Of a DNA stretch of 24,069 bases, positions 1-7,057 are shown one piece after another. Made by a program: the position numbers and the translations under genes. A model generated the notes under the pieces. The model had not been told where the DNA came from and ran no database searches. It saw nothing but the letters and a program-made list of their open reading frames with translations. The stretch's first letter is position 1, and every line of letters begins with the position of its first letter. Location: the NCBI GenBank assembly GCA_002451755.1, contig DKDF01000039.1, positions 1 to 24,069 of the forward strand, written 5' to 3'. The DNA is from Ruminococcaceae bacterium UBA6855 (GTDB lineage: Bacteria; Bacillota; Clostridia; Oscillospirales; Acutalibacteraceae).

Positions 1-213
1 TCGGCACATTCGCGCGCAAACGTGCCGGAGCTTGAACGAGTGCGCGCTCGTGCGTCTTGCTGCGCAAGCCGTTCCCTCGCTCCTCTAAGAGAGCTTTCAA
101 ACACTGCGACGCGGCTATTGGAAGTCCGATTATAAAATTCAATTGTGGCGTGTATTTTCAATCTGCAAATACTGAGAAATTGAATTTAACAAAGCTTACA
201 TACAAACACAAAA
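1..213. other. Intergenic stretch, no gene recognised
   Basis: Nothing in this stretch looks like a conserved protein or RNA gene. An open frame at 57-248 on the plus strand is only 63 codons, ends inside the yebC terminator hairpin and has no recognisable motif, so I do not call it. The first 70 bases are GC-rich with short inverted repeats: CGGCAC at 2-7 pairs with GTGCCG at 22-27. After about 130 the DNA becomes AT-rich. The window edge may cut a larger repeat or the end of a neighbouring gene. Confidence 0.5.
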
Positions 214-236
214 AGAGCCGCCATATTGGCGGCTCT
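214..236 (-). terminator. Intrinsic terminator of yebC
   Basis: A perfect 10-bp stem (214-223 with 227-236, AGAGCCGCCA arm) encloses a 3-base loop. On the minus strand it lies 14 bases past the yebC stop codon and is followed by TTTTTGTGTTTG. On the plus strand it is also followed by a run of six T, so it may act in both directions. Confidence 0.85.
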
Positions 237-250
237 CATCTTTTTTGATT

Positions 251-991
251 TTATTCTGCGTCGTCGGCGTTTTCCCAGTTGTGCCAGACATTCTGAACGT
301 CGTCATTATCCTCGAACATCTCGAGCATTTTGCTCATGTTCTTGATATCGTCCTCGTCTTCGAGTCTGGTGTAGCTCGAGGGAACATACTCGACCTCTGC
401 TGAGAGGAAGGTGTAGCCCTTCTTCTCAAGATCTTCGCATATTGCGGAGAAATCGTTGGGTTCGGTGCGGATATCATAAACGCCGTCGTCGGTCAGGAAG
501 TCGATAGCTCCTGCCTCAAGCGCATCCTCCATCAGCTTCTCCTCGTCGATATCGTCGTCCTTTTCGATAACGATAACACCCTGCTTCGAGAACATGAACG
601 AGACGCAGCCGCTCTGACCCATGTTGCCGCCGAACTTGTCGAAATAGTGGCGCATGTCGCCAGCAGTTCTGTTGCGGTTGTCCGTAAGGGTCTCAACTAT
701 AACGGCGATGCCCGACGGGCCGTAGCCCTCGTACATTATCTCCTCGTAGTTGTCCGCGTTGCCGTCGCCGGCAGCCTTCTTGATAATACGGTCTATGTTG
801 TCGTTGGGAACGTTGTTCGCCTTAGCCTTGGAAATGATATCCTTGAGCTTCGAGTTCGACGCCGGATCGGGGCCGCCCTCACGCACCGCAACGGCTATCT
901 CGCGGCCGATCTTCGTGAAGATCTTCGCGCGCTGGTTATCCGTTTTTTCTTTCTTTCTCTTGATCGTACTCCATTTTGAATGTCCTGACAT
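251..991 (-). CDS. yebC: YebC/PmpR family DNA-binding regulatory / translation factor
   Basis: 246 residues, the usual full length. The start MSGHSKWSTIKRKK and the following KIGREI are hallmark N-terminal sequences of the YebC/PmpR family. The family includes PmpR-type transcription regulators, and YebC-type members are linked to translation of difficult proline-containing stretches. The sequence alone does not say which role applies here. The gene has its own consensus promoter and a strong terminator, so it looks like a separate unit downstream of the polymer cluster, although no terminator is evident between that cluster and this promoter. The ribosome binding site AAAGGAGGG lies 22 bases before ATG, with a GC hairpin between (listed separately). 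The start is fixed by the conserved N-terminus. Confidence 0.95.
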   Translation of the reverse strand: MSGHSKWSTIKRKKEKTDNQRAKIFTKIGREIAVAVREGGPDPASNSKLKDIISKAKANNVPNDNIDRIIKKAAGDGNADNYEEIMYEGYGPSGIAVIVETLTDNRNRTAGDMRHYFDKFGGNMGQSGCVSFMFSKQGVIVIEKDDDIDEEKLMEDALEAGAIDFLTDDGVYDIRTEPNDFSAICEDLEKKGYTFLSAEVEYVPSSYTRLEDEDDIKNMSKMLEMFEDNDDVQNVWHNWENADDAE

Positions 992-1022
992 ATAAGCCGC
1001 GCCCCGGGCGCGTCCCTCCTTT
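992..1022 (-). promoter_or_regulatory. yebC ribosome binding site with intervening GC hairpin
   Basis: The Shine-Dalgarno sequence AAAGGAGGG (1014-1022) is 22 bases from the yebC ATG, too far for direct use. Bases 998-1012 form a compact GC hairpin (CGCGCC arms). If it folds, the effective spacing becomes about 7 bases, which is optimal. This suggests that translation depends on the hairpin. The geometry is read from sequence; the function is inference. Confidence 0.6.
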
Positions 1023-1054
1023 GACTATCTGATAAAGCTTGTCACTAACGGCTA

Positions 1055-1084
1055 ATTATACAATGAAAATATATTATCTGTCAA
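1055..1084 (-). promoter_or_regulatory. Sigma-A type promoter of yebC
   Basis: On the minus strand TTGACA (1079-1084) and TATAAT (1055-1060) are both perfect hexamers, separated by 18 bp. The promoter starts 12 bases after the end of the upstream phosphotransferase gene. Confidence 0.8.
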
Positions 1085-1095
1085 GTGTCTCGCCT

Positions 1096-2220
1096 TTATT
1101 TGACTATCGCATCGACTATCCTCCCGGCGCTTTTGCCGTCGAGGGTGTCAAAATTGAAGTTTTTGAACTTCTCCTGCCTGTCTTTTCCGAAATCGCCGCT
1201 TGATATCACATCGAGCAGTTCGTCAAAAGTTTTCGCCGTTCTGCCGGGCACATAGTCTTCATAATCGAAAAAGAACGAGCGCTCGCGCTCATATTCCTCG
1301 AGGTCGAATGCATAGAAAAGGCAAGGCTTTCCGAGCAGCACGAAATCCATGCATATCGAAGAATAGTCGGTTATCAGCAGGTCGCATATCTGAACGAGCT
1401 CGCCGACATCCGGATATCCCGTCATGTCTATCGCGCTCTCATCTGCTTCGACTTCGCCCGTGTGAACCTGCGGATGCAGGCGGATGAGCAGAACATATTC
1501 ACCGGAAAAACGCTCCGCGAATTTCTTCGCGTCGAAGTTTTTCATTATCTCGCCGTCGCGTTTCGGGTCGTCGCGGAATGTCGGAGCATAGAGTGCGAGC
1601 TTTTTGCCCATGCACTGCGGATATTTTTCGTCGAACTCTGCTCTGAGCTTTTCAGTATCGCATGGCAAGAAAAATCTGTCAGTGCGCGCGCTCCCGAGCG
1701 GCAGTACGCGCTCCTCGGGCAGACCGAACGCCTTGGCATAATACGGCACGACATTTTTTGACGAGCAAACCGCATGGGTATATCGCTTGCAGCAGCGCTT
1801 TTCAAGCTCCTCTATCTCCGGCGGAAGCGCCGAGCAGAGCCCGAATCGCTTGAACACGCCCTCGGCGTGCCAGAGCTGGACAACTTTCGTCTCCGGGCTG
1901 AAATTTATATAGGCGAGGGGCATAAAATTGTCGTTCAAAAAGACATACTGCGCCGTTGCGAGGCGGTATGAGCTGACGAAAAAGAACCTGAACGCGCCTT
2001 TTATGAGCTTCGCGGGGTTCTTTGAAAGCTCGATGTCGCGGCGGGTGATGAGCTTTATATCATAGCCTCCGCGCCTTTCAAGCTCCGCCTTGACCGCGCC
2101 GAGCGAATCGTTGAAATCCGCGTTGTGCGGAGATACCAAAGCCACCCTTCCCCTTTTGACAGGGAAAAGGCGGCATATTCTGAATATCACTGCGTAAATA
2201 GTATAAAACAGCTTTTTCAT
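1096..2220 (-). CDS. CDP-glycerol/CDP-ribitol polyol-phosphotransferase (TarL/TagF-like)
   Basis: 374 residues. This family transfers glycerol-phosphate or ribitol-phosphate from a CDP-activated precursor to a teichoic-acid-type chain at the inner membrane face. Seen here: QLWHAEG at about residues 115-121, LGSARTDRFF, LYAPTFRDD, the ITDYSSICMDFVLLGKP block and a later FDYEDYVPG, all typical of the CDP-glycerophosphotransferase fold. It is close to the length of one catalytic domain, without the extra glycosyltransferase domain of some members. ATG at 2220 is chosen over an in-frame codon 12 bases upstream because it overlaps the tarJ stop in a TAATG junction, implying translational coupling. 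Directly after tarI and tarJ, ribitol-phosphate is the likelier substrate, but the sequence cannot separate TarK, TarL, TarF or TagF activity. Confidence 0.88.
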   Translation of the reverse strand: MKKLFYTIYAVIFRICRLFPVKRGRVALVSPHNADFNDSLGAVKAELERRGGYDIKLITRRDIELSKNPAKLIKGAFRFFFVSSYRLATAQYVFLNDNFMPLAYINFSPETKVVQLWHAEGVFKRFGLCSALPPEIEELEKRCCKRYTHAVCSSKNVVPYYAKAFGLPEERVLPLGSARTDRFFLPCDTEKLRAEFDEKYPQCMGKKLALYAPTFRDDPKRDGEIMKNFDAKKFAERFSGEYVLLIRLHPQVHTGEVEADESAIDMTGYPDVGELVQICDLLITDYSSICMDFVLLGKPCLFYAFDLEEYERERSFFFDYEDYVPGRTAKTFDELLDVISSGDFGKDRQEKFKNFNFDTLDGKSAGRIVDAIVK

Positions 2221-3245
2221 TATTTGTCCCAATCGATGACGGTCTTGCCGAAGTTTCTCATATAGTCGGCGTTGAACGCCTTGTGGATATCCGGGATATC
2301 GCGAACCTTGAACTCATCGCCGATAAGATTCTCAAGATAGTGTCCGACCTCCGGATGCTCTGCAAAAATCTGCATCGTGCGCAGGAAATCTTTCCTGCCG
2401 CTGCGCGAAGAGCCGAAGAGATTGAGACCTTTTTCAAGCACCATTCTCGTGTTGATATCGACGAAGTTCTCGCTGACGCCCATGAGCGAAATGCTGCCCT
2501 CGGGCTCAATGAGGTCTATCATCTGATTTATCGCGGGTCTTGAGCCGGGGCCGCCGACGCACTCGAACGCGTGGTCGATGCTGACTCCCTCGGGCACCGC
2601 GTCAACATGGAATGTCTCTTTTGCAAAGGTGAAGAAATTGAGCTTGTCCTCGACCGTGCCGAAGATATAGAGCTCGGCGTTCGGATAGAGATAGTGCAGC
2701 ATCAATGCGGTTATAAAGCCGACGTTTCCGTCGCCCCAGATACCGATTCTGCGGCGGTTGGAATTCGCGAACTTCTCGAAACGCGAGATGGACTGCACGC
2801 TGACGCTGACGAGCTCCGAGAACGAAGCGACGCGCATATCGAAGCCCTCGGGCACCTTGACAAGGCGGTCGTGGGGCATCTGGATATAGTCGCGCATGAA
2901 GCCGTCATATCCGCTCGAGCAGAAGTGGCTCGAACGCAGATAGTTCTCTGCGATGACCGGGTCGGTCTCTGTGGGTGTATTGGGTATCGGAATAAGCATC
3001 TCGCCGACCGAAAACTCGCCGCTCGGGTCATATATTACCTCGGCGACACACTCATGAATAAGAGCCATGGGCAGCTTCTTCATGAGCACGGCGCGGTTGC
3101 GCAGACCCTGATAGTAGCGCTGATCCGCCTTGCATATCGACATCTTGACGGGGCGGAGAATAACCTCGTTCTTTGAGAGATCTATCTCCTTGTACGCCGT
3201 GTCAATGAGCTTGGGCGCTATAAGCTGATATACTTCATTTATCAT
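2220..3245 (-). CDS. tarJ: Ribulose-5-phosphate reductase / ribitol-5-phosphate dehydrogenase (TarJ)
   Basis: 341 residues of the zinc-type alcohol dehydrogenase superfamily, in the TarJ branch. TarJ reduces ribulose 5-phosphate to ribitol 5-phosphate, which TarI then activates to CDP-ribitol. Visible features are the catalytic-metal ligands C38, H64 and E65, and a Rossmann nucleotide-binding loop GDGNVG at 171-176. The four-cysteine structural zinc lobe of classical alcohol dehydrogenases is absent, as is usual for TarJ. The start overlaps the end of tarI by 11 bp and the stop overlaps the next gene by 1 bp, so the three genes are translationally linked. The tarI neighbour makes the assignment firm; another sugar-phosphate dehydrogenase is the only reasonable alternative. 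Confidence 0.9.
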   Translation of the reverse strand: MINEVYQLIAPKLIDTAYKEIDLSKNEVILRPVKMSICKADQRYYQGLRNRAVLMKKLPMALIHECVAEVIYDPSGEFSVGEMLIPIPNTPTETDPVIAENYLRSSHFCSSGYDGFMRDYIQMPHDRLVKVPEGFDMRVASFSELVSVSVQSISRFEKFANSNRRRIGIWGDGNVGFITALMLHYLYPNAELYIFGTVEDKLNFFTFAKETFHVDAVPEGVSIDHAFECVGGPGSRPAINQMIDLIEPEGSISLMGVSENFVDINTRMVLEKGLNLFGSSRSGRKDFLRTMQIFAEHPEVGHYLENLIGDEFKVRDIPDIHKAFNADYMRNFGKTVIDWDK

Positions 3246-3957
3246 TGTTCACAACCCCCAGAAGTGCGTTTGCAACTTTGAGATCATAGGTGTAGGTTAT
3301 CTTGATGTTGAACACTTCGCCGTCAACGATGCGGACGGGCTTGTTCTTTATTGTATAGATCTTGCACGCATCGGTCAGCGTGTTCTTCTCGTCCTCGGTG
3401 AGGCTGTTGAGAACGCTCTCGAGTTCCTTTATTCTGAAGGACTGCGGAGTCTGACCCTGATACAGCTCGCTTCTGGTCGGGATGCTGCTGACATTTTCGC
3501 TGTCTTCGCTGCGGACTATCGTATCCGTTGCGGGAATAACTGTGTCGCACGCGCCGTATTTCTTCGCAGCCTCGATATTTTCGTCAATTATTCTGTGGGT
3601 GACGAACGGACGGACTGCGTCGTGGGTAACAATAACGCTGTCGTCGTCAATGGCGAAGTTCTCGTTGATGAACTTGAGCGCGTTTTCGAGCGTGCCGTTT
3701 CTTGTTGAGCCGCCCTCAACAACATTTATCTTCTCTGCGATAGCCTCGCCGAGATATTTCTTCACGAGATCCTTCGTGTGGGCTATCCATGCCTTGGGGC
3801 AGAGGACTATTATGCGGTCGATTCCGGGATTGACGACAAACTTCTCTATCGTGTGGACTATTATCGGCTTTGAGCCGAGCTGGAGATACTGCTTGGGCAT
3901 ATCTGCGCTGCCCATTCTGCTGCCGATACCGCCGGCAAAAATCGCTCCTATGACCAT
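3235..3957 (-). CDS. tarI: Ribitol-5-phosphate cytidylyltransferase (TarI)
   Basis: 240 residues of the IspD/TarI nucleotidyltransferase family. It would join CTP and ribitol 5-phosphate to CDP-ribitol plus pyrophosphate. The N-terminal AGGIGSRMG (residues 8-16) with PKQY just after is the CTP-binding signature, and VTHDAVRPFV in mid-protein carries the metal-binding aspartate. IspD (methylerythritol phosphate pathway) is the main alternative by homology. The directly overlapping tarJ and the downstream polyol-phosphotransferase point to TarI. The start has an AAAGGGTG ribosome binding site about 8 bases upstream and lies 17 bases after the ABC ATPase gene. Confidence 0.92.
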   Translation of the reverse strand: MVIGAIFAGGIGSRMGSADMPKQYLQLGSKPIIVHTIEKFVVNPGIDRIIVLCPKAWIAHTKDLVKKYLGEAIAEKINVVEGGSTRNGTLENALKFINENFAIDDDSVIVTHDAVRPFVTHRIIDENIEAAKKYGACDTVIPATDTIVRSEDSENVSSIPTRSELYQGQTPQSFRIKELESVLNSLTEDEKNTLTDACKIYTIKNKPVRIVDGEVFNIKITYTYDLKVANALLGVVNNDK

Positions 3958-3974
3958 CTGAAAAACACCCTTTC

Positions 3975-4721
3975 TTATTTTATTCCCTTGACCATACGGT
4001 CGTAGATATCACAGACCTCCTGGCTCGTTCCGGAAGCTATCATCTTGCCGTGATCGAGGATTATGGCCTTGTTGCAGAGTCTGCGCACCTGTTCTGTCGA
4101 GTGCGAGACGAAGAGCACCGTTACATTGTTTTCAAACATCGACATGACGCGTTTCTCGCTCTTGGCTCTAAAACGGGCGTCGCCGACGGAGAGCACCTCG
4201 TCGAGAATAAGCACCTGCGGATCGACCGCGGTGGCTATCGCGAAGCCGAGACGCGCGCGCATACCGGAGGAATAGTTCTTGACCGGGACATGCATGAAAT
4301 CTTTGAGCTCGGCGAACTCGACTATCTCATCGTAGCGCTCCTCGATGTATTTTCTCGAATAACCCATCGTCGCGCCGTAGAGATAGACATTCTCCTTGCC
4401 GGTGTAGTTCATGTCAAAGCCCGCGCCGAGTTCGAGCAGAGGGGCGATAACGCCCTTTGTCGTGACCGAGCCCTTGGTGGGCTTGAGAACGCCTGCGACG
4501 GTCTTGAGCAGTGTACTCTTGCCGGCTCCGTTGAAGCCGAGAACACCGAGACGCTCACCCTTTTCGATCTGGAAATTGACATCGGTCAGCGCCCAGAAAT
4601 CGTCATACTTGAGCTTGCGGGTAACGAGCTTTATGAAATATTCTTTTAGATTGTCTACCTTTTCCTGATTCTGAATGAATCTGATGCTGACGTGATTTAC
4701 ATCAACCATTACGTTGCCCAT
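3975..4721 (-). CDS. ABC transporter ATP-binding protein, polysaccharide/teichoic acid export (TagH/Wzt-like)
   Basis: 248 residues. The motor subunit of an ABC-2 exporter that moves a lipid-linked glycopolymer across the membrane. Walker A GFNGAGKST is at 62-70, the ABC signature SSGMR at 151-155, Walker B LILDE at 171-175, and the H-loop FVSHS near residue 205. The long N-terminal lead-in before the first strand (LKEYFIKLVTRKL) is typical of the TagH/KpsT/Wzt subfamily. It stops after the nucleotide-binding domain, so it lacks the C-terminal carbohydrate-recognition domain of long Wzt proteins and the extracellular extension of Bacillus TagH. Substrate selection must lie elsewhere. The GGGAGGG ribosome binding site is 8 bases before ATG. 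It is paired with the permease immediately upstream. Confidence 0.92.
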   Translation of the reverse strand: MGNVMVDVNHVSIRFIQNQEKVDNLKEYFIKLVTRKLKYDDFWALTDVNFQIEKGERLGVLGFNGAGKSTLLKTVAGVLKPTKGSVTTKGVIAPLLELGAGFDMNYTGKENVYLYGATMGYSRKYIEERYDEIVEFAELKDFMHVPVKNYSSGMRARLGFAIATAVDPQVLILDEVLSVGDARFRAKSEKRVMSMFENNVTVLFVSHSTEQVRRLCNKAIILDHGKMIASGTSQEVCDIYDRMVKGIK

Positions 4722-4736
4722 AATTACGCCCTCCCA

Positions 4737-5549
4737 TCAGATGTGCAGGATGAAATCATCCTGCTTCTTGTAGAACACCAGCACGCCTATGAGCAGCATC
4801 GCAATGCTGAAGACGGCGGAGTAAATTATATGATTCGGATTCATCGCCCTGCCGAAAAGCACGCAGTCCCTGAACATCGAGACTATCGAATAGAGCGGGT
4901 TCGCCATGAGCGCATACTGTGCATACCTGTTGGTTATATGCAGGGTCTCGACATTATAGAATATGGGAGTCGCATAGAACAGCAGCATGCAGAAAACTTC
5001 GTACATATACTCGACATCCTTGAAGAAGACCTCCATGGTGCAAAGTATCATTCCGACGCCGACGCACAGCACAAAGAGGATGAGTATCGGCACGAAAGCG
5101 AGCAGGATATACGGAGTCAGGCGCATGGCGGTGTCGGTGAATATCAGATAATATGCCATAACGACCGCAAGCACGAGAAGTGATATCAGGAACGTTATGA
5201 AGTTCGATGTGACATTCGCCATGGGGTATATGTACTTGGGCACATACACCTTTTTTATGACCGATGCGCTGTTTCTTATCGAGCGCATGGCGCGCTTGGT
5301 CGCCTGGGAATAGAACTCATAGAGCAGACGACCGCAGAGCAAATATACGGGATAGTTGAGAACCTTCGACTCATCGCGTCCGAAGATATTTCCGAAGATG
5401 AACGCGAGCACGATCATCGTCAGAAGCGGCTGAAGAAATGTCCAGAACATACCGAGAACCGAGTTCCTGTACTGGAGCTTAATGTTCTTGCGAACAATCT
5501 CGGTGAAAAGGAAACGGTACTTATAAAAATTCTTGAAGTATTTCTTCAT
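4737..5549 (-). CDS. ABC-2 type permease for polysaccharide/teichoic acid export (TagG/Wzm-like)
   Basis: 270 residues. The membrane half of the exporter, with about six hydrophobic segments and the family block QYRNSVLGMFWTFLQPLL near the N-terminus, typical of ABC-2 polysaccharide permeases (TagG, RfbA, KpsM). Start at ATG 5549: it is preceded by an unusually complete ribosome binding site, GGAGGTGATCC (5552-5562), and gives the expected N-terminus MKKYFKNFYKYRF. A longer open frame to 5639 runs into the preceding glycosyltransferase gene and is rejected. The ribosome binding site itself covers that gene's stop codon, so the pair is tightly linked. The ATPase follows after 15 bp. Confidence 0.92.
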   Translation of the reverse strand: MKKYFKNFYKYRFLFTEIVRKNIKLQYRNSVLGMFWTFLQPLLTMIVLAFIFGNIFGRDESKVLNYPVYLLCGRLLYEFYSQATKRAMRSIRNSASVIKKVYVPKYIYPMANVTSNFITFLISLLVLAVVMAYYLIFTDTAMRLTPYILLAFVPILILFVLCVGVGMILCTMEVFFKDVEYMYEVFCMLLFYATPIFYNVETLHITNRYAQYALMANPLYSIVSMFRDCVLFGRAMNPNHIIYSAVFSIAMLLIGVLVFYKKQDDFILHI

Positions 5550-5551
5550 CC

Positions 5552-5562
5552 GGATCACCTCC
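5552..5562 (-). promoter_or_regulatory. Full-length Shine-Dalgarno sequence of the export permease gene
   Basis: GGAGGTGATCC is an 11-base perfect complement of the usual bacterial 16S rRNA 3' tail (GGATCACCTCC). It lies 2 bases before the ATG when counted from its 3' end, and it contains the stop codon region of the upstream gene. It decides the start at 5549. Confidence 0.8.
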
Positions 5563-6313
5563 ACTTTTTCATATAGTAGAACATCGAGCGGATATGGACG
5601 AGCAGGAGCTTGAAGTTGTGTTTCGACTCCCTCTCCCATTCGTGATAGACGACAACCGACGGGTAAAACACGACGCGGGCATATTTGCGCACGGTGCGGG
5701 TTATGTCGCTGTCTTCAAAATAGAGGAAATAGCCCTCGTCAAAGCCGCCGATTTTGCGGAACAGCTCCGTTCGTATCATGAAAAAGCATCCGGAGGCGTT
5801 CTCAATGTCAAAGGGCTTTGTGTAGTCCTCGTCGAGCATTGCATATTCGCGCAGGAGCCTGCCCGGCTTCTCTTCGTTGCGCAGGCGGCTGGCAAAAAGA
5901 TATTTTATCTTCGGGTCGCGCTTGCCGAGAATCTGCATACGCCCGTCGGGGAAGCAGATTTTCGGGGCGAGCATACCGATATCCTCATGCTCTTCGAGAT
6001 AGTCCGCAAGGGCAGATATTGCGTCGTCCTTTACGGTGATATCCGGATTTATGACGACATGATATTTTGAATCAAGCCTGTCCATCACCAGATTATGACC
6101 CGCTCCGAAGCCGGTGTTTCCGGCATTGCGGATCAGCTCAAGCTGCGGGTAGTTCTGCTCGATAAACTCCGGAGTGCCGTCGGTTGAGGAATTGTCCACA
6201 ACATAGAGCTTGAAATCGGCACGGGTGAACTCGAGCAGAGAATCAAGGGTCTTTTTGATGGAATGCATATTGTTGTGCGTCACTATGCACCCCGTGACCT
6301 TATATTTTCCCAA
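5555..6313 (-). CDS. GT2 family glycosyltransferase, WbbL-like (rhamnosyltransferase-type)
   Basis: 252 residues, GT-A fold. Seen: VTHNN near residue 12, the nucleotide-sugar loop VVDNSSTDGT at 38-47, NTGFGAGHN at 66-74, NPD at 89-91 in the metal-binding position, and the block GFDEGYFLYFEDSDI, which is typical of WbbL-type rhamnosyltransferases. The acceptor and exact sugar cannot be read from sequence. The start is taken as TTG at 6313, because AGAGGTG lies 5 bases upstream of it. The in-frame GTG at 6319 is part of that ribosome binding site. Its stop codon lies within the ribosome binding site of the ABC permease. Confidence 0.88.
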   Translation of the reverse strand: MGKYKVTGCIVTHNNMHSIKKTLDSLLEFTRADFKLYVVDNSSTDGTPEFIEQNYPQLELIRNAGNTGFGAGHNLVMDRLDSKYHVVINPDITVKDDAISALADYLEEHEDIGMLAPKICFPDGRMQILGKRDPKIKYLFASRLRNEEKPGRLLREYAMLDEDYTKPFDIENASGCFFMIRTELFRKIGGFDEGYFLYFEDSDITRTVRKYARVVFYPSVVVYHEWERESKHNFKLLLVHIRSMFYYMKKWR

Positions 6314-6352
6314 TTTCACACCTCTTTAAGTGCTGACTTGCTGCGGTCAGCG

Positions 6353-7054
6353 TCAGTCTGCGTTTTTGTATCGCAGTATATCTCCCGCCATCTGAATGCG
6401 CCAGGATATCTTCTGCGCGACGGTGGTCTTGCCTCCTGTCACATTGCCGCCGTGGCAGCGATGCTTGATAAGAGGCTCGTATATGAACTCGACCTTGCCT
6501 TTTAATTCGGCGTTGAGTCCTATCCACCAGTCATGCATAGCGAGATTTTTGGGGAACGGCATGAACGCAGGCTCGAAATCGCGCCTGAACGCCATGCAGC
6601 AGCCCATATATGAATTCTTCAGAAAGTTTCTGACAAATCCCCTCTTCGAACCGTTGAGGCTGAAGAAAGATTCGTCGGTGACGTTCAGTTCCCCGTCCGT
6701 CATCATTGCGTCATGCAGCACGACATCTGCGCCGTTTTCAATCGCTTCCATGACGCGCTCAACCTTGTTCGGGAGCCAGACATCGTCCTGATCGCACAGG
6801 AAGATTACATCCCCAGAACAGTTGAGAATAGCGTTTTCAAAATTTCTGCATACGCCCTCGCCCGTGCCCTCGACATATCTGACGCGCCCGTCATATGCCG
6901 AATAGAACTCGACCGCCGCGCGGGTCTTGCCAGCGGGGTTATCGTCGCTGACAACTATCTCGTCGTCCCTGCCGAGCTGAGGGAGTATGGATTCGATCTG
7001 TTCTCCTATATATTTCTCGCCGTTATACGCGGCAAGAGCAACCGATATTTTCAT
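6353..7054 (-). CDS. GT2 family glycosyltransferase (alpha-L-rhamnosyltransferase-like)
   Basis: 233 residues, GT-A fold. MKISVALAAYNGEKYIGEQ is the common N-terminus of the group that includes RgpA/RgpB-like and other O-antigen rhamnosyltransferases. VVSDDN follows at 34-39, and DQDDVWLPNKV at 88-98 carries the metal-binding acidic motif. The C-terminal HRCHGGNVTGG block is also typical. The ATG is only 3 bases after the lysS stop codon, and no strong ribosome binding site is visible, so expression probably relies on translational coupling to lysS. It is the first gene of the polymer cluster in transcription order. Confidence 0.87.
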   Translation of the reverse strand: MKISVALAAYNGEKYIGEQIESILPQLGRDDEIVVSDDNPAGKTRAAVEFYSAYDGRVRYVEGTGEGVCRNFENAILNCSGDVIFLCDQDDVWLPNKVERVMEAIENGADVVLHDAMMTDGELNVTDESFFSLNGSKRGFVRNFLKNSYMGCCMAFRRDFEPAFMPFPKNLAMHDWWIGLNAELKGKVEFIYEPLIKHRCHGGNVTGGKTTVAQKISWRIQMAGDILRYKNAD

Positions 7055-7057
7055 ATA

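Noticed and set aside
57..248. 63-codon open frame near the window start
   Set aside because: Ends inside the yebC terminator hairpin, has no ribosome binding site of note and no recognisable similarity.
3235..3957. IspD of the isoprenoid pathway
   Set aside because: The fold is shared, but overlap with tarJ and the adjacent CDP-polyol phosphotransferase make TarI much more likely.
5552..5562. 16S rRNA 3'-end fragment on the plus strand
   Set aside because: GGATCACCTCC matches the 16S tail only because it is the complement of a full Shine-Dalgarno; no other rRNA sequence flanks it.
5550..5639. 30-residue N-terminal extension of the ABC permease
   Set aside because: It overlaps the preceding glycosyltransferase gene; an ideal ribosome binding site marks the ATG at 5549.
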